DNA of 64,000 nt from an uncultured Pseudomonadales bacterium. Its GTDB lineage: Bacteria; Pseudomonadota; Gammaproteobacteria; Pseudomonadales; Balneatricaceae. Within the stretch, counting starts at the first letter, position 1; every line of letters begins with the position of its first letter. A program made the translations under genes and the position numbers. The stretch lies in contig CALJVT010000001.1 in the NCBI GenBank assembly GCA_937773555.1, positions 53,784 through 117,783 of the forward strand. The letters are read 5' to 3'. This document shows, one piece after another, positions 54,043 through 63,308 of the stretch. The notes below the pieces were generated by a model. The model worked only from the letters and a program-made list of their open reading frames with translations, made no database searches and was not told where the DNA came from.

Positions 54043-55983
54043 ATGGCCGATTTATTATCAACAGGTATCTCTGGAGTACGCACTTATCAGCGTGCTTTAG
54101 CGACTGTGGGTAATAACATTGCCAATGTAGATACTGATGGCTACAGCCGCCAACGGTTAGACATAGCAGATAAAACCTCGGTAAACGAAGGGGGTTTAAA
54201 TATAGGTAATGGTGTAACTGCTGTGCGTGTGCAACGCAGCTACGATAGCTTTGTTGCAGAAAACCTAAGAAGCAGCCAGTCACAACTGTCAAAACATCAA
54301 ACGACGTTAGACTATACTACTCAGTTAGAAAACCTACTGGCCGACCAACAGCTCAGCTTGTCTAGTTCTGTGGATGGGTTCTTCGCCGCGGTGCAAGAGG
54401 TGAGCGTTTCACCTTCCTCTGGGTCTGCGCGCCAAAACATGCTTAACCTTGCACAAACTACGGCATCCCAGTTCAATACTGTAGGCGCACAATTAGCCCG
54501 TATAGAACAGACTTCTTATAACGATATACAAGCTAAAGTGAGCCAGTTAAATCAATTTGCTAGCCAACTTGCCAACATTAATTCTTCATTAAACAAAGCC
54601 TCCAACATTAATAAACAGCCCAACCAGCTGCTAGACCTTAGAGACACGTTAATTCAAGACATGTCTAAGCTAATGCGAGTTGTTGCAGTAGAGCGGGCCA
54701 ACGGTTCGGTAGATGTTCATATGGGTGATGTGCCGTCTGGCCAATACCTTGTTCAGGGCAATAAAAGTAACAGGGTCACCATTGCCCGCAGCGCCACTAA
54801 CCCGGAAGAGGCGGTGTTAATGGCTACTGTGGGTAATAGTTCACAGGCATTAAACCAACCGGTGGGTGGCAGTATTGCTGGTATTGCAGAATTTAGAGGC
54901 CATGCGCTAACGTCCCTAAGAAATGAGTTAGATGCCTTGGTTCAAGTATTTGTGGGTGAAGTTAATGCGGCCCACACTTTAGGTATTGATGCACAAGGCC
55001 AGTTTGGTGGTGATTTATTTTCCTTAGCTAATATTTATGCCGTGACCCCGGGCACTAATACAGGCACCGCGGCAGTGACTTTAAGCGCCGTGCCTAATGC
55101 AACGATAGATAAACTCGCCATGAACCTAAGCTATTCCAGTAGCACTGGTCTCTATACCTTAGCGGACGCCGCAGATGCTGCACAATTTGTCACGGGCACC
55201 TCAGAGCTCACTTTAGCGGGTGTTAAAGTCACCCTTTCTGGCGTGCCCCAAGACGGCGACTCGTTTAGTTTAACGTCTAATAAGCGGCCCATTGATGCCC
55301 TACAAGCGTTAGTAACAAACCACACTCATATTGCTTCGGGAGCCCCTGTATCTGTAGCGCGCACCAGCGTTAATACCAGTGCCACCCGCATGGTGCTTGA
55401 GGGTTATAGCAAGCCTGTAGCAACCGCAGCCAATACTGCTATTGGTGCCCCAGACAGACGCGAAGCGTTGCGCCAAAACATTGATATTGAATTTGCTGCA
55501 GATGCGACTGCATATATTTTAAAGGATGTTGCCACAGGCAGTACCATTGCCAGCGGAACCTATACCCCAGGAAGCACCATAGAACACAATGGTTGGAAAG
55601 TGTCTTTTAATGGCACAATAGAGGCTAACGATTCGTTTACTGTGCGGGGTAATAATACCTATCAAGCCGGTGATAACCGCAACTTGCTTAGCCTCATCAG
55701 CCTTCAAGGCAATAAAGACATTTTTAATGGTGGTGGCGATTTCACACAAGTGTATACAGACACCATCAGTCACTTAGGCAGCAGTTTAGTGCAGTCGGCC
55801 GTTGGCCGCGATGCGCAACAAATAATTGTAGACCAAGCACAAGCAAAACGAGATGAAACCTCTGCCGTAAGTTTGGATGAAGAAGCCGCTAACCTACTTA
55901 GGTTCCAGCAAGCCTACCAGGCCTCTGCCCAGATCATTAGCACAGCTAACAAGCTGTTTGACACGATATTGGACATTCGATAG
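54043..55983 (+). CDS. flgK: Hook-filament junction protein FlgK (HAP1)
   Basis: A 646-residue axial protein. N-terminal LSTGISGVRTYQRALATVGNNIANVDTDGYSRQRLDI and C-terminal VSLDEEAANLLRFQQAYQASAQIISTANKLFDTILDIR are the conserved coiled-coil ends of FlgK; the middle is variable and surface-exposed. The RBS AAAGCGGAG lies before ATG 54043. Confidence 0.96.
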   Translation: MADLLSTGISGVRTYQRALATVGNNIANVDTDGYSRQRLDIADKTSVNEGGLNIGNGVTAVRVQRSYDSFVAENLRSSQSQLSKHQTTLDYTTQLENLLADQQLSLSSSVDGFFAAVQEVSVSPSSGSARQNMLNLAQTTASQFNTVGAQLARIEQTSYNDIQAKVSQLNQFASQLANINSSLNKASNINKQPNQLLDLRDTLIQDMSKLMRVVAVERANGSVDVHMGDVPSGQYLVQGNKSNRVTIARSATNPEEAVLMATVGNSSQALNQPVGGSIAGIAEFRGHALTSLRNELDALVQVFVGEVNAAHTLGIDAQGQFGGDLFSLANIYAVTPGTNTGTAAVTLSAVPNATIDKLAMNLSYSSSTGLYTLADAADAAQFVTGTSELTLAGVKVTLSGVPQDGDSFSLTSNKRPIDALQALVTNHTHIASGAPVSVARTSVNTSATRMVLEGYSKPVATAANTAIGAPDRREALRQNIDIEFAADATAYILKDVATGSTIASGTYTPGSTIEHNGWKVSFNGTIEANDSFTVRGNNTYQAGDNRNLLSLISLQGNKDIFNGGGDFTQVYTDTISHLGSSLVQSAVGRDAQQIIVDQAQAKRDETSAVSLDEEAANLLRFQQAYQASAQIISTANKLFDTILDIR

Positions 55984-56005
55984 TGCCGTATTTTAAGGAC
56001 ACACC

Positions 56006-56932
56006 ATGCGCGTAACGCAAACCGGCTTTTATAACCAAGCCACCAAACAAATGGCAGAGCAGCAATCCAAGGTGTTTGAGACCCAAGCACAGCTGTCTTC
56101 GGGCAAAAAGCGGCTACGCCCATCAGATGATCCAGCCTTGGCGGCGTCGCTTAACAACCTAAAATCACAAATCAGTGTTAACCAGCGTTACCTTACTAAC
56201 TTGGGCCGCATAGGCGACACCCTAAAAATGCAAGAAGCCTCTGTGAGTGGCGCTGTAGGCATCGTCTCAAGTATTAAAGAACTCAGCATTCAAGGGGCCA
56301 ACGGCACTTACAGTGCTGCAGACCGGAAGAATATCGCCATAGAAATTAAAGGGCTTATTAGCTCACTAGTAGACCTAGGCAATATGCGCGACACGGATGG
56401 CGCCTTTTTGTTTTCTGGCTACAACCAAGACCAAGCACCGTTTGCACAATCTGCATTGGGTGTGGTTAGCTACACAGGTACGCCAGACTACCAACAGGTG
56501 ATGGTGGATGAAGGCCGCAGTATGCAAATAGGTCTGCCAGGTTCAGATGTGTTTGGCAGTGTGCAACATTTAGACCCAGTCTCTGGTGTTAGCAGCAGTG
56601 TAGAATTGTTTGCTACCTTAGAGGCTATGCACCAAGCGCTTATGAATAACAACACCAGCGCCATTAAAGATAATTTAGATAAAGTGTCGAGTGTGCATGA
56701 GCATGTTGTGATTCAGCAATCGGCCATTGGCTCGCGTATGAACCGGGTTGAAACCCTAACCAACGCCACCGAAGACAGAGACTACACCTACAAAACACTG
56801 CAATCTAGTATGGAAGATTTAGATTATGTAGAGGCTGCATCACGACTAAAGAATCAGTCACTGGCGTTACAGGCAGGGCAGCAAACCTTTGCTCAATTGA
56901 GTAGCCTTAGCTTGTTTAATTACATCAAATAG
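56006..56932 (+). CDS. flgL: Hook-filament junction protein FlgL (HAP3)
   Basis: A 308-residue flagellin-like junction protein. The N-terminus RVTQTGFYNQATKQMAEQQSKVFETQAQLSSGKKRLRPSDDPALAASL and C-terminal DLDYVEAASRLKNQSLALQAGQQTFAQLSSLSLFNYI are typical of FlgL. It ends the flagellar cluster; no flagellin gene follows in the window. Confidence 0.96.
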   Translation: MRVTQTGFYNQATKQMAEQQSKVFETQAQLSSGKKRLRPSDDPALAASLNNLKSQISVNQRYLTNLGRIGDTLKMQEASVSGAVGIVSSIKELSIQGANGTYSAADRKNIAIEIKGLISSLVDLGNMRDTDGAFLFSGYNQDQAPFAQSALGVVSYTGTPDYQQVMVDEGRSMQIGLPGSDVFGSVQHLDPVSGVSSSVELFATLEAMHQALMNNNTSAIKDNLDKVSSVHEHVVIQQSAIGSRMNRVETLTNATEDRDYTYKTLQSSMEDLDYVEAASRLKNQSLALQAGQQTFAQLSSLSLFNYIK

Positions 56933-57113
56933 GGTGTTTAAAAGCCTCAAGTTAAAGCCTAGCTGAAAACCTAAACCTAGCTTAAGTGCTACCCCAGCAC
57001 CTGTTGAAGTGACGTAAAATCAATCCAAACATGCACAGCCATATTCAAACAGATGTTTAACGCCTACAATGACAACCGCCAACATAAAATAGAATGCCAA
57101 CAAAAAACAACCC

Positions 57114-57734
57114 ATGAGCCAATTCTTTCAAATTCATACAGAATCTCCCCAACCTCGCCTAATTAAGCAAGCCGCCGAAATTATTCAACAAGGCGGCGTA
57201 GTGGTGTACCCCACAGATTGCGCCTACGCCATTGCGTGTCATATAGGCGATAAAAAAGCAGTAGACCGCATTAAACAACTGCGCCAATTAGATGAAAAAC
57301 ACCACCTAACCTTAGTGTGTGAAGACCTAAGCCAAATTGCCACCTATGCCAAAGTAGATAATGAAGCGTATAGAATATTAAAATCTCACACCCCTGGGGC
57401 CTACACCTTTATTTTAAAAGCCAGCAAAGAAGTCCCTAAAAAGCTCTTACATCCGAAAAAGAAAACCATTGGTCTGCGGGTGCCCAATAATGTCATCGCT
57501 TTAGCTATTCTCAAAGAACTTGGTGAGCCAATGCTCAGCAGTTCATTGATTTTGCCTAATGAAACGTTTCCGCTAACAGACCCCTACGATATCCGTCAAA
57601 CCCTCGAGCACAGCCTAGACCTAGTCATAGACGGTGGCTACTGCGGTATGGAAGTGACCTCACTGGTGAGCTTAGTGGACGGTGAGGTGGAAGTGCTGCG
57701 CCAGGGCATGGGTGATACCAGCGCCTTCATTTAG
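57114..57734 (+). CDS. yciO: Sua5/YciO/YrdC family protein, YciO type
   Basis: A 206-residue YrdC-fold protein. Its start FFQIHTESPQPRLIKQAAEIIQQGGVVVYPTDCAYAIACHIGDKKAVDRIKQLRQLDEKHHLTLVCEDLSQI matches YciO rather than the essential TsaC, and the ending lacks a Sua5 domain. YciO binds RNA and nucleotides; a threonylcarbamoyl-AMP synthase activity is uncertain. It is monocistronic. Confidence 0.88.
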   Translation: MSQFFQIHTESPQPRLIKQAAEIIQQGGVVVYPTDCAYAIACHIGDKKAVDRIKQLRQLDEKHHLTLVCEDLSQIATYAKVDNEAYRILKSHTPGAYTFILKASKEVPKKLLHPKKKTIGLRVPNNVIALAILKELGEPMLSSSLILPNETFPLTDPYDIRQTLEHSLDLVIDGGYCGMEVTSLVSLVDGEVEVLRQGMGDTSAFI

Positions 57735-57836
57735 TATCTTTTTTCCGATTTTACTGTTTATCAAAATCTTAAGTTATTTTCACAATCTTTCGCCAACTGC
57801 CAATTTAAGGGGTTTGAGCAGCGTCAGCGACATAGA

Positions 57837-57880
57837 ATAGGTATAAAAATAGGTATATAAATAGGTATAAATGGGTATTA
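57837..57880. repeat. 12-bp period ATAGGTATA repeats
   Basis: ATAGGTATA occurs exactly at 57837, 57849 and 57861, a 12-bp period, with a degenerate fourth copy (ATGGGTATT) at 57871-57879. The array is in the gap upstream of the WecA-like gene and could be a regulator-binding array. Confidence 0.6.
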
Positions 57881-57962
57881 ACACCCACAGACTTAATTAT
57901 TCATTTCATTCATAATTGCCACATTAAAATCAAAACTAGGAAAAATTCCTAGATAATTCAAC

Positions 57963-57988
57963 GTATACTAATTCTTAACTAAGTATAC
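57963..57988. promoter_or_regulatory. GTATACT inverted repeat before the WecA-like gene
   Basis: GTATACT at 57963-57969 and AGTATAC at 57982-57988 form a 7-bp inverted repeat with a 12-bp spacer. The TATACT hexamer in the left arm may double as a -10 element, in which case a repressor would overlap the promoter. Confidence 0.4.
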
Positions 57989-57994
57989 ACAGCA

Positions 57995-59080
57995 GTGTTA
58001 ATTGATATGTTAGTGACTACAGAACTTTGGCAAGCCAACCTAATTGCGCTGGTCAGCGCTTTTTTAGCGATAAAAGTGCTGCGCCCAATTGCGATATACT
58101 TCAATCTTGTTGATATTCCTACCGGCAGAAAACAGCACGTTGGCAATATTCCTCTCATTGGTGGCCTATCGGTCTATGTTGGCATTCTTGTTGCCATTCT
58201 TGCGGCTTACCCTATCCATGATAAGCTTTTTTACCTTTTAGTTTCAGCATCTCTTATCCTGGTGGCAGGCCTAGTTGATGATTTAAAGCAGCTGGGCGTT
58301 TGGGTGCGAATCCTAATACAGGCCATTGCATGCTTAATCATGATAAAAGGCACTGGTATTTATGTAGAGTCTCTAGGTGATCTATTGGGTATGGGGGAAA
58401 TCCATTTAGGCCAGTGGGGCATTCCCTTTACTGTGTTTGGTGTTATTGGTTTAGTCAACGCAACTAACATGAGTGATGGCATTGATGGCCTTGCAGGGTC
58501 CCTGGTGCTGGTCGCTATACTCGGTGTGTTTGTGTTTGAGAGTGTGAGTGGCAACTACCGCTTATTTGATTTTTTATTGCTGATGGCAGTGGCCCTTGTG
58601 CCCTATTTGCTTACCAACCTGGCTATTATCAGCAAGCGTAAAATATTTCTTGGTGATGCCGGCAGTATGTTTATTGGCTTTATTTTGGCATGGGTGCTCA
58701 TTGAGCTCAGTCAAGGAGGCCCCTCTGGTTTAGATAAAGCCATGGAGCCCATTAGTGTGCTTTGGTGTGTGGCATTGCCGGTGATTGATACCTTTATAGT
58801 TATTATTAAGCGCCTAAAAGCCGGGCGGTCGCCCTTCCATCCAGACCGATCCCACTTCCATCACATGCTGCAAGACCAGGGCTTTGGCCCGCGCAAAACC
58901 CTGTTGGTTATGCTTATTATTTCATTGCTGTTGGTAGCCCTTGGTGGTTTGATGCAGCTCATTTGGCCTGCCGCTAGCGCCAGTGTGTTTGTACTAGTCA
59001 CTTTAGGCTACCTTTATTGGGTAAAGCGCCGCGGGTGGAGCGTTACTGCCAAAAACTTAAAACAGGCTGATGCCCCATGA
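57995..59080 (+). CDS. wecA: Undecaprenyl-phosphate GlcNAc-1-phosphate transferase (WecA-like)
   Basis: Starts lipid-linked polysaccharide synthesis by attaching a sugar-1-phosphate to undecaprenyl phosphate. The polytopic 361-residue protein shows the family motifs VDIPTGRKQH, LVDDLKQLG, NATNMSDGIDGLAG, FLGDAGSMFIGF and PFHPDRSHFHHML. A GTG at 57995 and an ATG at 58007 are both possible starts and neither has a good ribosome site. It overlaps rfaH by 4 bp and opens the surface-polysaccharide locus. Confidence 0.9.
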   Translation: MLIDMLVTTELWQANLIALVSAFLAIKVLRPIAIYFNLVDIPTGRKQHVGNIPLIGGLSVYVGILVAILAAYPIHDKLFYLLVSASLILVAGLVDDLKQLGVWVRILIQAIACLIMIKGTGIYVESLGDLLGMGEIHLGQWGIPFTVFGVIGLVNATNMSDGIDGLAGSLVLVAILGVFVFESVSGNYRLFDFLLLMAVALVPYLLTNLAIISKRKIFLGDAGSMFIGFILAWVLIELSQGGPSGLDKAMEPISVLWCVALPVIDTFIVIIKRLKAGRSPFHPDRSHFHHMLQDQGFGPRKTLLVMLIISLLLVALGGLMQLIWPAASASVFVLVTLGYLYWVKRRGWSVTAKNLKQADAP

Positions 59081-59586
59081 GCGCATCTAACTGGCTGTTA
59101 CTACAAGTAAAGCCAAGGCAGGAAATGCGCGCTCTAGAAAACTTAGAGCGCCAACAGGCCCAGTGCTATTGCCCACTTATACAAGTAGAAAAGCTCAGCC
59201 GTGGTAAACGCATCCAGGTGGAAGAGCCTTTGTTTTCAGGGTATTTGTTTATCAACGCCCAGCCAGAATTAAACGGCTTAAGTTATACCAGTATTCGCTC
59301 AAGCCGAGGCGTGAGTAAGATCGTAGGCTTTGGGGCAGCGCCTATTACCATACCAGAATCATTGATACAGCAGCTTAAGCAGCGTGAAAGCGATGGTTTA
59401 GCCTGTAAGGCAGAAAACGTGCCCCAAGCAGGTGACAAGATCAACATTATAGAAGGCCCCTTTAAAGGCTTGCAAGCAGTTTATAGCCACACCGATGGCC
59501 AACAAAGAGCCATCGTGCTGATTAATTTATTACACCAGCAAGCGCCTACATCACTGGCCAATACCCAAATACAAAAAATCGCTTAA
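59077..59586 (+). CDS. rfaH: Transcription antitermination protein RfaH
   Basis: NusG paralogue that joins RNA polymerase at ops sites and lets it read through long surface-polysaccharide operons. The 169-residue protein has the NGN domain (WLLLQVKPRQEMRALENLERQQAQCYCPLIQVEKLSRGKRIQVEEPLFSGYLFI) and a C-terminal KOW-like domain (AGDKINIIEGPFKGLQAVYSHTDGQQRAIVLINLLHQQ). An ops element lies about 100 bp downstream, directly supporting the call. Confidence 0.93.
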   Translation: MSASNWLLLQVKPRQEMRALENLERQQAQCYCPLIQVEKLSRGKRIQVEEPLFSGYLFINAQPELNGLSYTSIRSSRGVSKIVGFGAAPITIPESLIQQLKQRESDGLACKAENVPQAGDKINIIEGPFKGLQAVYSHTDGQQRAIVLINLLHQQAPTSLANTQIQKIA

Positions 59587-59633
59587 TCTGCTTTGGAAGT
59601 CATTCCACTGCACATTGTGTTAATGTTTTACTA

Positions 59634-59652
59634 GTGTTCAACAGTTGAACAC
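59634..59652. promoter_or_regulatory. 19-bp perfect palindrome, likely MarR operator
   Basis: GTGTTCAAC at 59634-59642, one central A and GTTGAACAC at 59644-59652 form a perfect palindrome 105 bp before the MarR-family start. Its right arm includes TTGAAC, which could serve as a -35 element, so binding there would block the promoter. Confidence 0.6.
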
Positions 59653-59683
59653 CTATTTGCAAATGCCATAAGTGACCGGGTAG

Positions 59684-59694
59684 GGCGGTAGCGT
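59684..59694 (+). promoter_or_regulatory. ops element (RfaH recruitment site)
   Basis: GGCGGTAGCGT matches the ops core GGCGGTAGNNT in the sense direction, between the palindrome and the marR-galU-glmS genes. The rfaH gene itself is immediately upstream, so the factor and its site are adjacent. Confidence 0.85.
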
Positions 59695-59756
59695 CTCTGC
59701 CACTTATGCCTTATTAGGTGCAGTTTTTTACGCGTTACTCACCACCAAGCAGGATC

Positions 59757-60071
59757 ATGCCCACAGAAATTCATTTAAAAATACTCAAACACATCGAGTC
59801 TAACCCGCACATATCCCAGCGGCAACTGGCTCAAGAATTGGGTGTGAGCGTTGGAAAAATCAATTACTGTGTGCAGGCATTAATGACTAAGGGCTTGGTC
59901 AAGGCAGGTAACTTTAAACGTAGCGCCCATAAAATGAGCTACCTCTACCTATTAACGCCCAAAGGCATAGAAGAAAAAACCAGATTAACGGCGAGCTTTC
60001 TAAAGCGAAAAATTGCCGAGCATGAGAAAATCACCCAAGAAATAAAGCAGCTTAAGCGCGACGTGCAATAA
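59757..60071 (+). CDS. EPS-associated MarR-family regulator
   Basis: A 104-residue winged-helix protein starting at ATG 59757 with AGCAGG upstream; a GTG at 59718 would add 13 residues. The helix-turn-helix is at residues 5-60 (LKILKHIESNPHISQRQLAQELGVSVGKINYCVQALMTKGLVKAGNF), followed by KGIEEKTRLTASFLKRKIAEHEKI, a helix typical of the small MarR regulators found in exopolysaccharide loci. The palindrome at 59634-59652 is a candidate operator for self-control. Confidence 0.88.
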   Translation: MPTEIHLKILKHIESNPHISQRQLAQELGVSVGKINYCVQALMTKGLVKAGNFKRSAHKMSYLYLLTPKGIEEKTRLTASFLKRKIAEHEKITQEIKQLKRDVQ

Positions 60072-60134
60072 ATTGAAGATGCCTGAGCTCTACTTTAAAA
60101 TAGACCAGTGTATGCAGGTAGCCAAGGGTAAAGA

Positions 60135-61092
60135 ATGATACAGAAAATCAAAAAAGCAGTGATCCCGGTAGCAGGCCTTGGCACGCGAATGTTGCCTGCC
60201 ACTAAAGCGATCCCCAAAGAATTATTACCGGTCTATGACCGGCCTATCATCGAGCACGTGGTGAAAGAGGCGATTGCAGCAGGCATTACAGAAATCATTC
60301 TAGTCACCCGCAGTGGTAAAGAGGCCATTGAAAACCATTTTGATGCCCACTATGAGCTAGAGCACCGGTTAGAAAAAAAGGGCAAAGAGACCATTTTAGG
60401 CACCGTTAAAAACATCATCCCTGCAGGGGTAAAGGTCACCTCCATTCGCCAAAGCGATGCCCTAGGCCTAGGCCATGCCGTGCTTTGTGCAAAGCACTTG
60501 TTAAATGATGAGCCTTTTGCCGTGCTGCTGCCCGATGTTTTGGTGCTTGATCAAGAAGTCCCGAGAAAAGAACCACAGCTTTTCATCCATGGTAGACGCC
60601 TGGAATGACACTGGCATAGGCCAAATCATGGTGGAGCGCGTTGATTCAGAGGCCATTGAAAATTACGGCGTAGCGGATTTGGGCACGCAGGCAAGTGAGC
60701 CTTTTAAAAGTGTGCCAATCAAAGGTTTAGTAGAAAAACCTTCCCCTGAAGAGGCACCGTCCAATTTAGCGGTGCTGGGCCGATATATTCTTCCCTCTGG
60801 TGTGTTAGGCCTGCTTGAGACCACTGTGGCCGGTGTAGGCGACGAAATACAGCTCACGGATGCACTGGATGAGCTGCTTAAGGTTGAGGGGTTAAATGCC
60901 TTTGAGACCGACGCAGGCGTCTTTGACTGTGGTCATAAAAGAGGGTTTTTAAGCGCGAACTTAGCGGTGGGCATGCGTGACCCCCAGACGAAGTTGACTA
61001 TCAAAGCGCTGATTGAAAAGAACGGCTTGGTAGGGTTCGATAATGGGTCTTATCGGGTGTTAGAAATTTCTTATGGGAACAATCGCGTTTAG
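60135..61092 (+). pseudogene. galU: UTP-glucose-1-phosphate uridylyltransferase, frameshifted
   Basis: GalU makes UDP-glucose for surface polysaccharides. The N-terminal half (KAVIPVAGLGTRMLPATKAIPKELLPVYDRPIIEHVVKEA) is intact to about 60565 (VLDQEVPRKE), then continues into a spurious tail and stops at 60606-60608. The real C-terminal half lies in the next frame (NHSFSSMVDAWNDTGIGQIMVERV to the stop at 61090-61092), containing GLVEKPSPEEAPSNLAVLGRYIL. One extra base or two missing bases near 60565-60575 explain it. Conservation is high on both sides. Confidence 0.88.
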
Positions 61093-61146
61093 TGAGTTTT
61101 TTCGGACTGTTTTGGACAAAAAGCGTGATCATTTCCTCGCTCACGG

Positions 61147-61161
61147 TAAGTGCTCTTATCG
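61147..61161 (+). repeat. 15-bp direct repeat, copy 1 (upstream of glmS)
   Basis: TAAGTGCTCTTATCG, identical to the copy at 63089-63103 on the other side of glmS. Confidence 0.6.
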
Positions 61162-61234
61162 ACCATTAGAACGAATGATGAACGAAAATACATTGAATGA
61201 CGATTGATTACGGTATTTAAAGGAATAAATAACT

Positions 61235-63067
61235 ATGTGCGGAATTGTTGGAGCTGTCTCTAATCGGCCCGTTTGCGATATCCTAGTGGACGGATTACAG
61301 CGCCTTGAGTACAGGGGCTATGATTCGGCGGGTGTCACCATTCTTGATGGCGCAGGCAGTGCTTCGTGTGTTAAGCGCCAGGGGAAGGTAGGGATCCTGG
61401 CCAGTGCACTGGCTGATACGCAGTTCAATGGCACGACAGGCATTGCTCATACCCGGTGGGCCACCCATGGCGCCCCCTCTGAGCGCAACGCCCATCCCCA
61501 TCAATCAGGCGAGCGTTTTTTCGTGGTGCACAACGGTATTATCGAGAATCACGATGACTTGCGGGATGCCTTAGTACGTGATGGTTATGTGTTTAGTTCG
61601 GATACGGATACGGAAGTGATAGTCCACCTCATTCATCAATTATCACCTCACTATGCTGATTTGCGTTCGACCGTTCAGGCAGTGACACAAAAGTTGCAAG
61701 GTGCCTATGGCATGGTGGTGGCAGACAGTCAGTCACCCGATGAGTTGGTCGTATCGAGGTCAGGTAGTCCCATTGTCATTGGCTATGGTGAGAATGAGCA
61801 CTTTATTGCCTCAGACCCATTGGCCCTTTTGCCGGTCACACGACGCTTTAGTGTGTTGGAGGAGGGTGATAGTGCTCACGTGACGCGAGAGGCTGTGCGT
61901 GTATTTGATGTATCGGGCGTAGAGGTTATTCGTGCGGCCAATGATTTTGATATGAAATCGGATGCAAGTGACAAGGCTGGCTATAAGCACTATATGCTCA
62001 AAGAAATCTTTGAGCAGCCAGAGGCGATCCGCCGTACATTGGAGGGGCGCGTACAGTCGGGTGCAGTGAGTGCTGATGCCTTTGGTGCAGGCTCACAGGC
62101 CCTATTTAGCCAGGTGAAGCACATTCAGATCGTCGCCTGCGGTACCAGCTATAATGCGGGTATGGTGGCGCGCCATTGGATCGAGCAGCATGTCGGTATT
62201 AGCTGCAGTGTGGAAATCGCTTCCGAATTTCGCTATCGCCAGTCCTTTGTTCACGACGGCTCATTATTAGTGACGCTGTCACAGTCAGGCGAGACAGCCG
62301 ATACCTTGGCCGCTCTTCGTTTGGCTCAATCCTTGAATTACCTTGCTTCGTTGACCATCTGCAATGTTGTCACGTCGAGTCTGGTGAGGGAGTCGGATTT
62401 TGTTTATCTGATGAAGGCAGGGCCTGAAATCGGTGTCGCCTCTACTAAAGCCTTTACCGTGCAACTGACCGCATTGCTCATGTTATGTGTGGCCGTCTGT
62501 CAGGCAAAACAGACCAATCAAACCTTTCGTGATGAAGCCGTTGAGGCCCTTTTGCAACTGCCCGAGAGTATTCAGCAGGCATTGACTCTGGCAGAGCCTA
62601 TTAAGTCTTTGGCAGACAAGTTTGCGGATAAGCACCATGCCTTGTTTTTAGGGCGTGGCGATCAGTACCCCATCGCCATGGAAGGGGCTCTGAAATTAAA
62701 AGAAATTTCTTATATTCACGCCGAGGCCTACGCAGCAGGTGAGTTAAAGCATGGCCCATTGGCGTTGGTTGATGCTGACATGCCGGTGGTCGTGGTTGCG
62801 CCAAACAATGAGCTGTTGGACAAGTTGAAGTCTAACATTGAAGAAGTAAGAGCCCGCGGTTCTGTGATGTATGTGTTTGCCGACAGTGACGACCACTTTG
62901 AGTCTGAACCAGGTCTGGATGTCGTGAATATGGCCCATGCCAATCACCTCATTACCCCTATTCTGTTTAGCATACCGCTACAGTTCCTGTCTTACTATGT
63001 GGCTTTGGTGAAGGGTACAGATGTGGACCAGCCAAGGAACCTAGCGAAGTCGGTGACAGTTGAGTAA
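61235..63067 (+). CDS. glmS: Glutamine-fructose-6-phosphate aminotransferase
   Basis: Makes glucosamine-6-phosphate for amino sugars. The 610-residue protein has the glutaminase nucleophile Cys2 ([13 protein letters not shown]), [17 protein letters not shown] and [15 protein letters not shown], then two SIS domains ([76 protein letters not shown]) and the C-terminal [15 protein letters not shown]. Codon use looks richer in G/C than the flagellar region. It is flanked by 15-bp direct repeats and probably serves the polysaccharide locus. Confidence 0.97.
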   Translation: MCGIVGAVSNRPVCDILVDGLQRLEYRGYDSAGVTILDGAGSASCVKRQGKVGILASALADTQFNGTTGIAHTRWATHGAPSERNAHPHQSGERFFVVHNGIIENHDDLRDALVRDGYVFSSDTDTEVIVHLIHQLSPHYADLRSTVQAVTQKLQGAYGMVVADSQSPDELVVSRSGSPIVIGYGENEHFIASDPLALLPVTRRFSVLEEGDSAHVTREAVRVFDVSGVEVIRAANDFDMKSDASDKAGYKHYMLKEIFEQPEAIRRTLEGRVQSGAVSADAFGAGSQALFSQVKHIQIVACGTSYNAGMVARHWIEQHVGISCSVEIASEFRYRQSFVHDGSLLVTLSQSGETADTLAALRLAQSLNYLASLTICNVVTSSLVRESDFVYLMKAGPEIGVASTKAFTVQLTALLMLCVAVCQAKQTNQTFRDEAVEALLQLPESIQQALTLAEPIKSLADKFADKHHALFLGRGDQYPIAMEGALKLKEISYIHAEAYAAGELKHGPLALVDADMPVVVVAPNNELLDKLKSNIEEVRARGSVMYVFADSDDHFESEPGLDVVNMAHANHLITPILFSIPLQFLSYYVALVKGTDVDQPRNLAKSVTVE

Positions 63068-63088
63068 TTTGTACACTTTAAAGAGCCA

Positions 63089-63103
63089 TAAGTGCTCTTA
63101 TCG
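63089..63103 (+). repeat. 15-bp direct repeat, copy 2 (downstream of glmS)
   Basis: TAAGTGCTCTTATCG, identical to the copy at 61147-61161. Here it also contributes GCTCTT to a 6-bp hairpin with AAGAGC at 63081-63086. Confidence 0.6.
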
Positions 63104-63197
63104 TTTGTTTGATAGCCCTCTCAGTCGTCATAAGCGGTTATAATAAATGCGCTGGCTAACGCCCTAACGTAAACTATTTAAAAAATTTGGAATCTTG

Positions 63198-63302
63198 ATG
63201 AAAAAGTACGACATATTTGGTATCGGTGCCGCCTTGGTGGATACGGAAATCGTAGTAACAGACGATTTTCTTGCTGAGCATGGCGAAGTCAAAGTTCGAT
63301 AA
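63198..63302 (+). pseudogene. N-terminal fragment of a PfkB-type adenosine kinase
   Basis: Thirty-four codons (KKYDIFGIGAALVDTEIVVTDDFLAEHGE) match the opening of PfkB-family adenosine kinases, about 330 residues when complete. The similarity ends abruptly near KVKVR at a TAA at 63300-63302, and the following bases belong to a GDP-mannose hydrolase gene. This is the mark of a recombination joint at which the polysaccharide genes replaced the rest of the kinase. Confidence 0.7.
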
Positions 63303-63308
63303 AGGCTA

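Noticed and set aside
57837-57880. CRISPR array
   Set aside because: The repeats are 9 bp with 3-bp gaps, far too short for repeats and spacers, and no cas genes are near.
61147-63103. Transposon carrying glmS
   Set aside because: There is no transposase gene and no terminal inverted repeat; only the short direct repeats support it.
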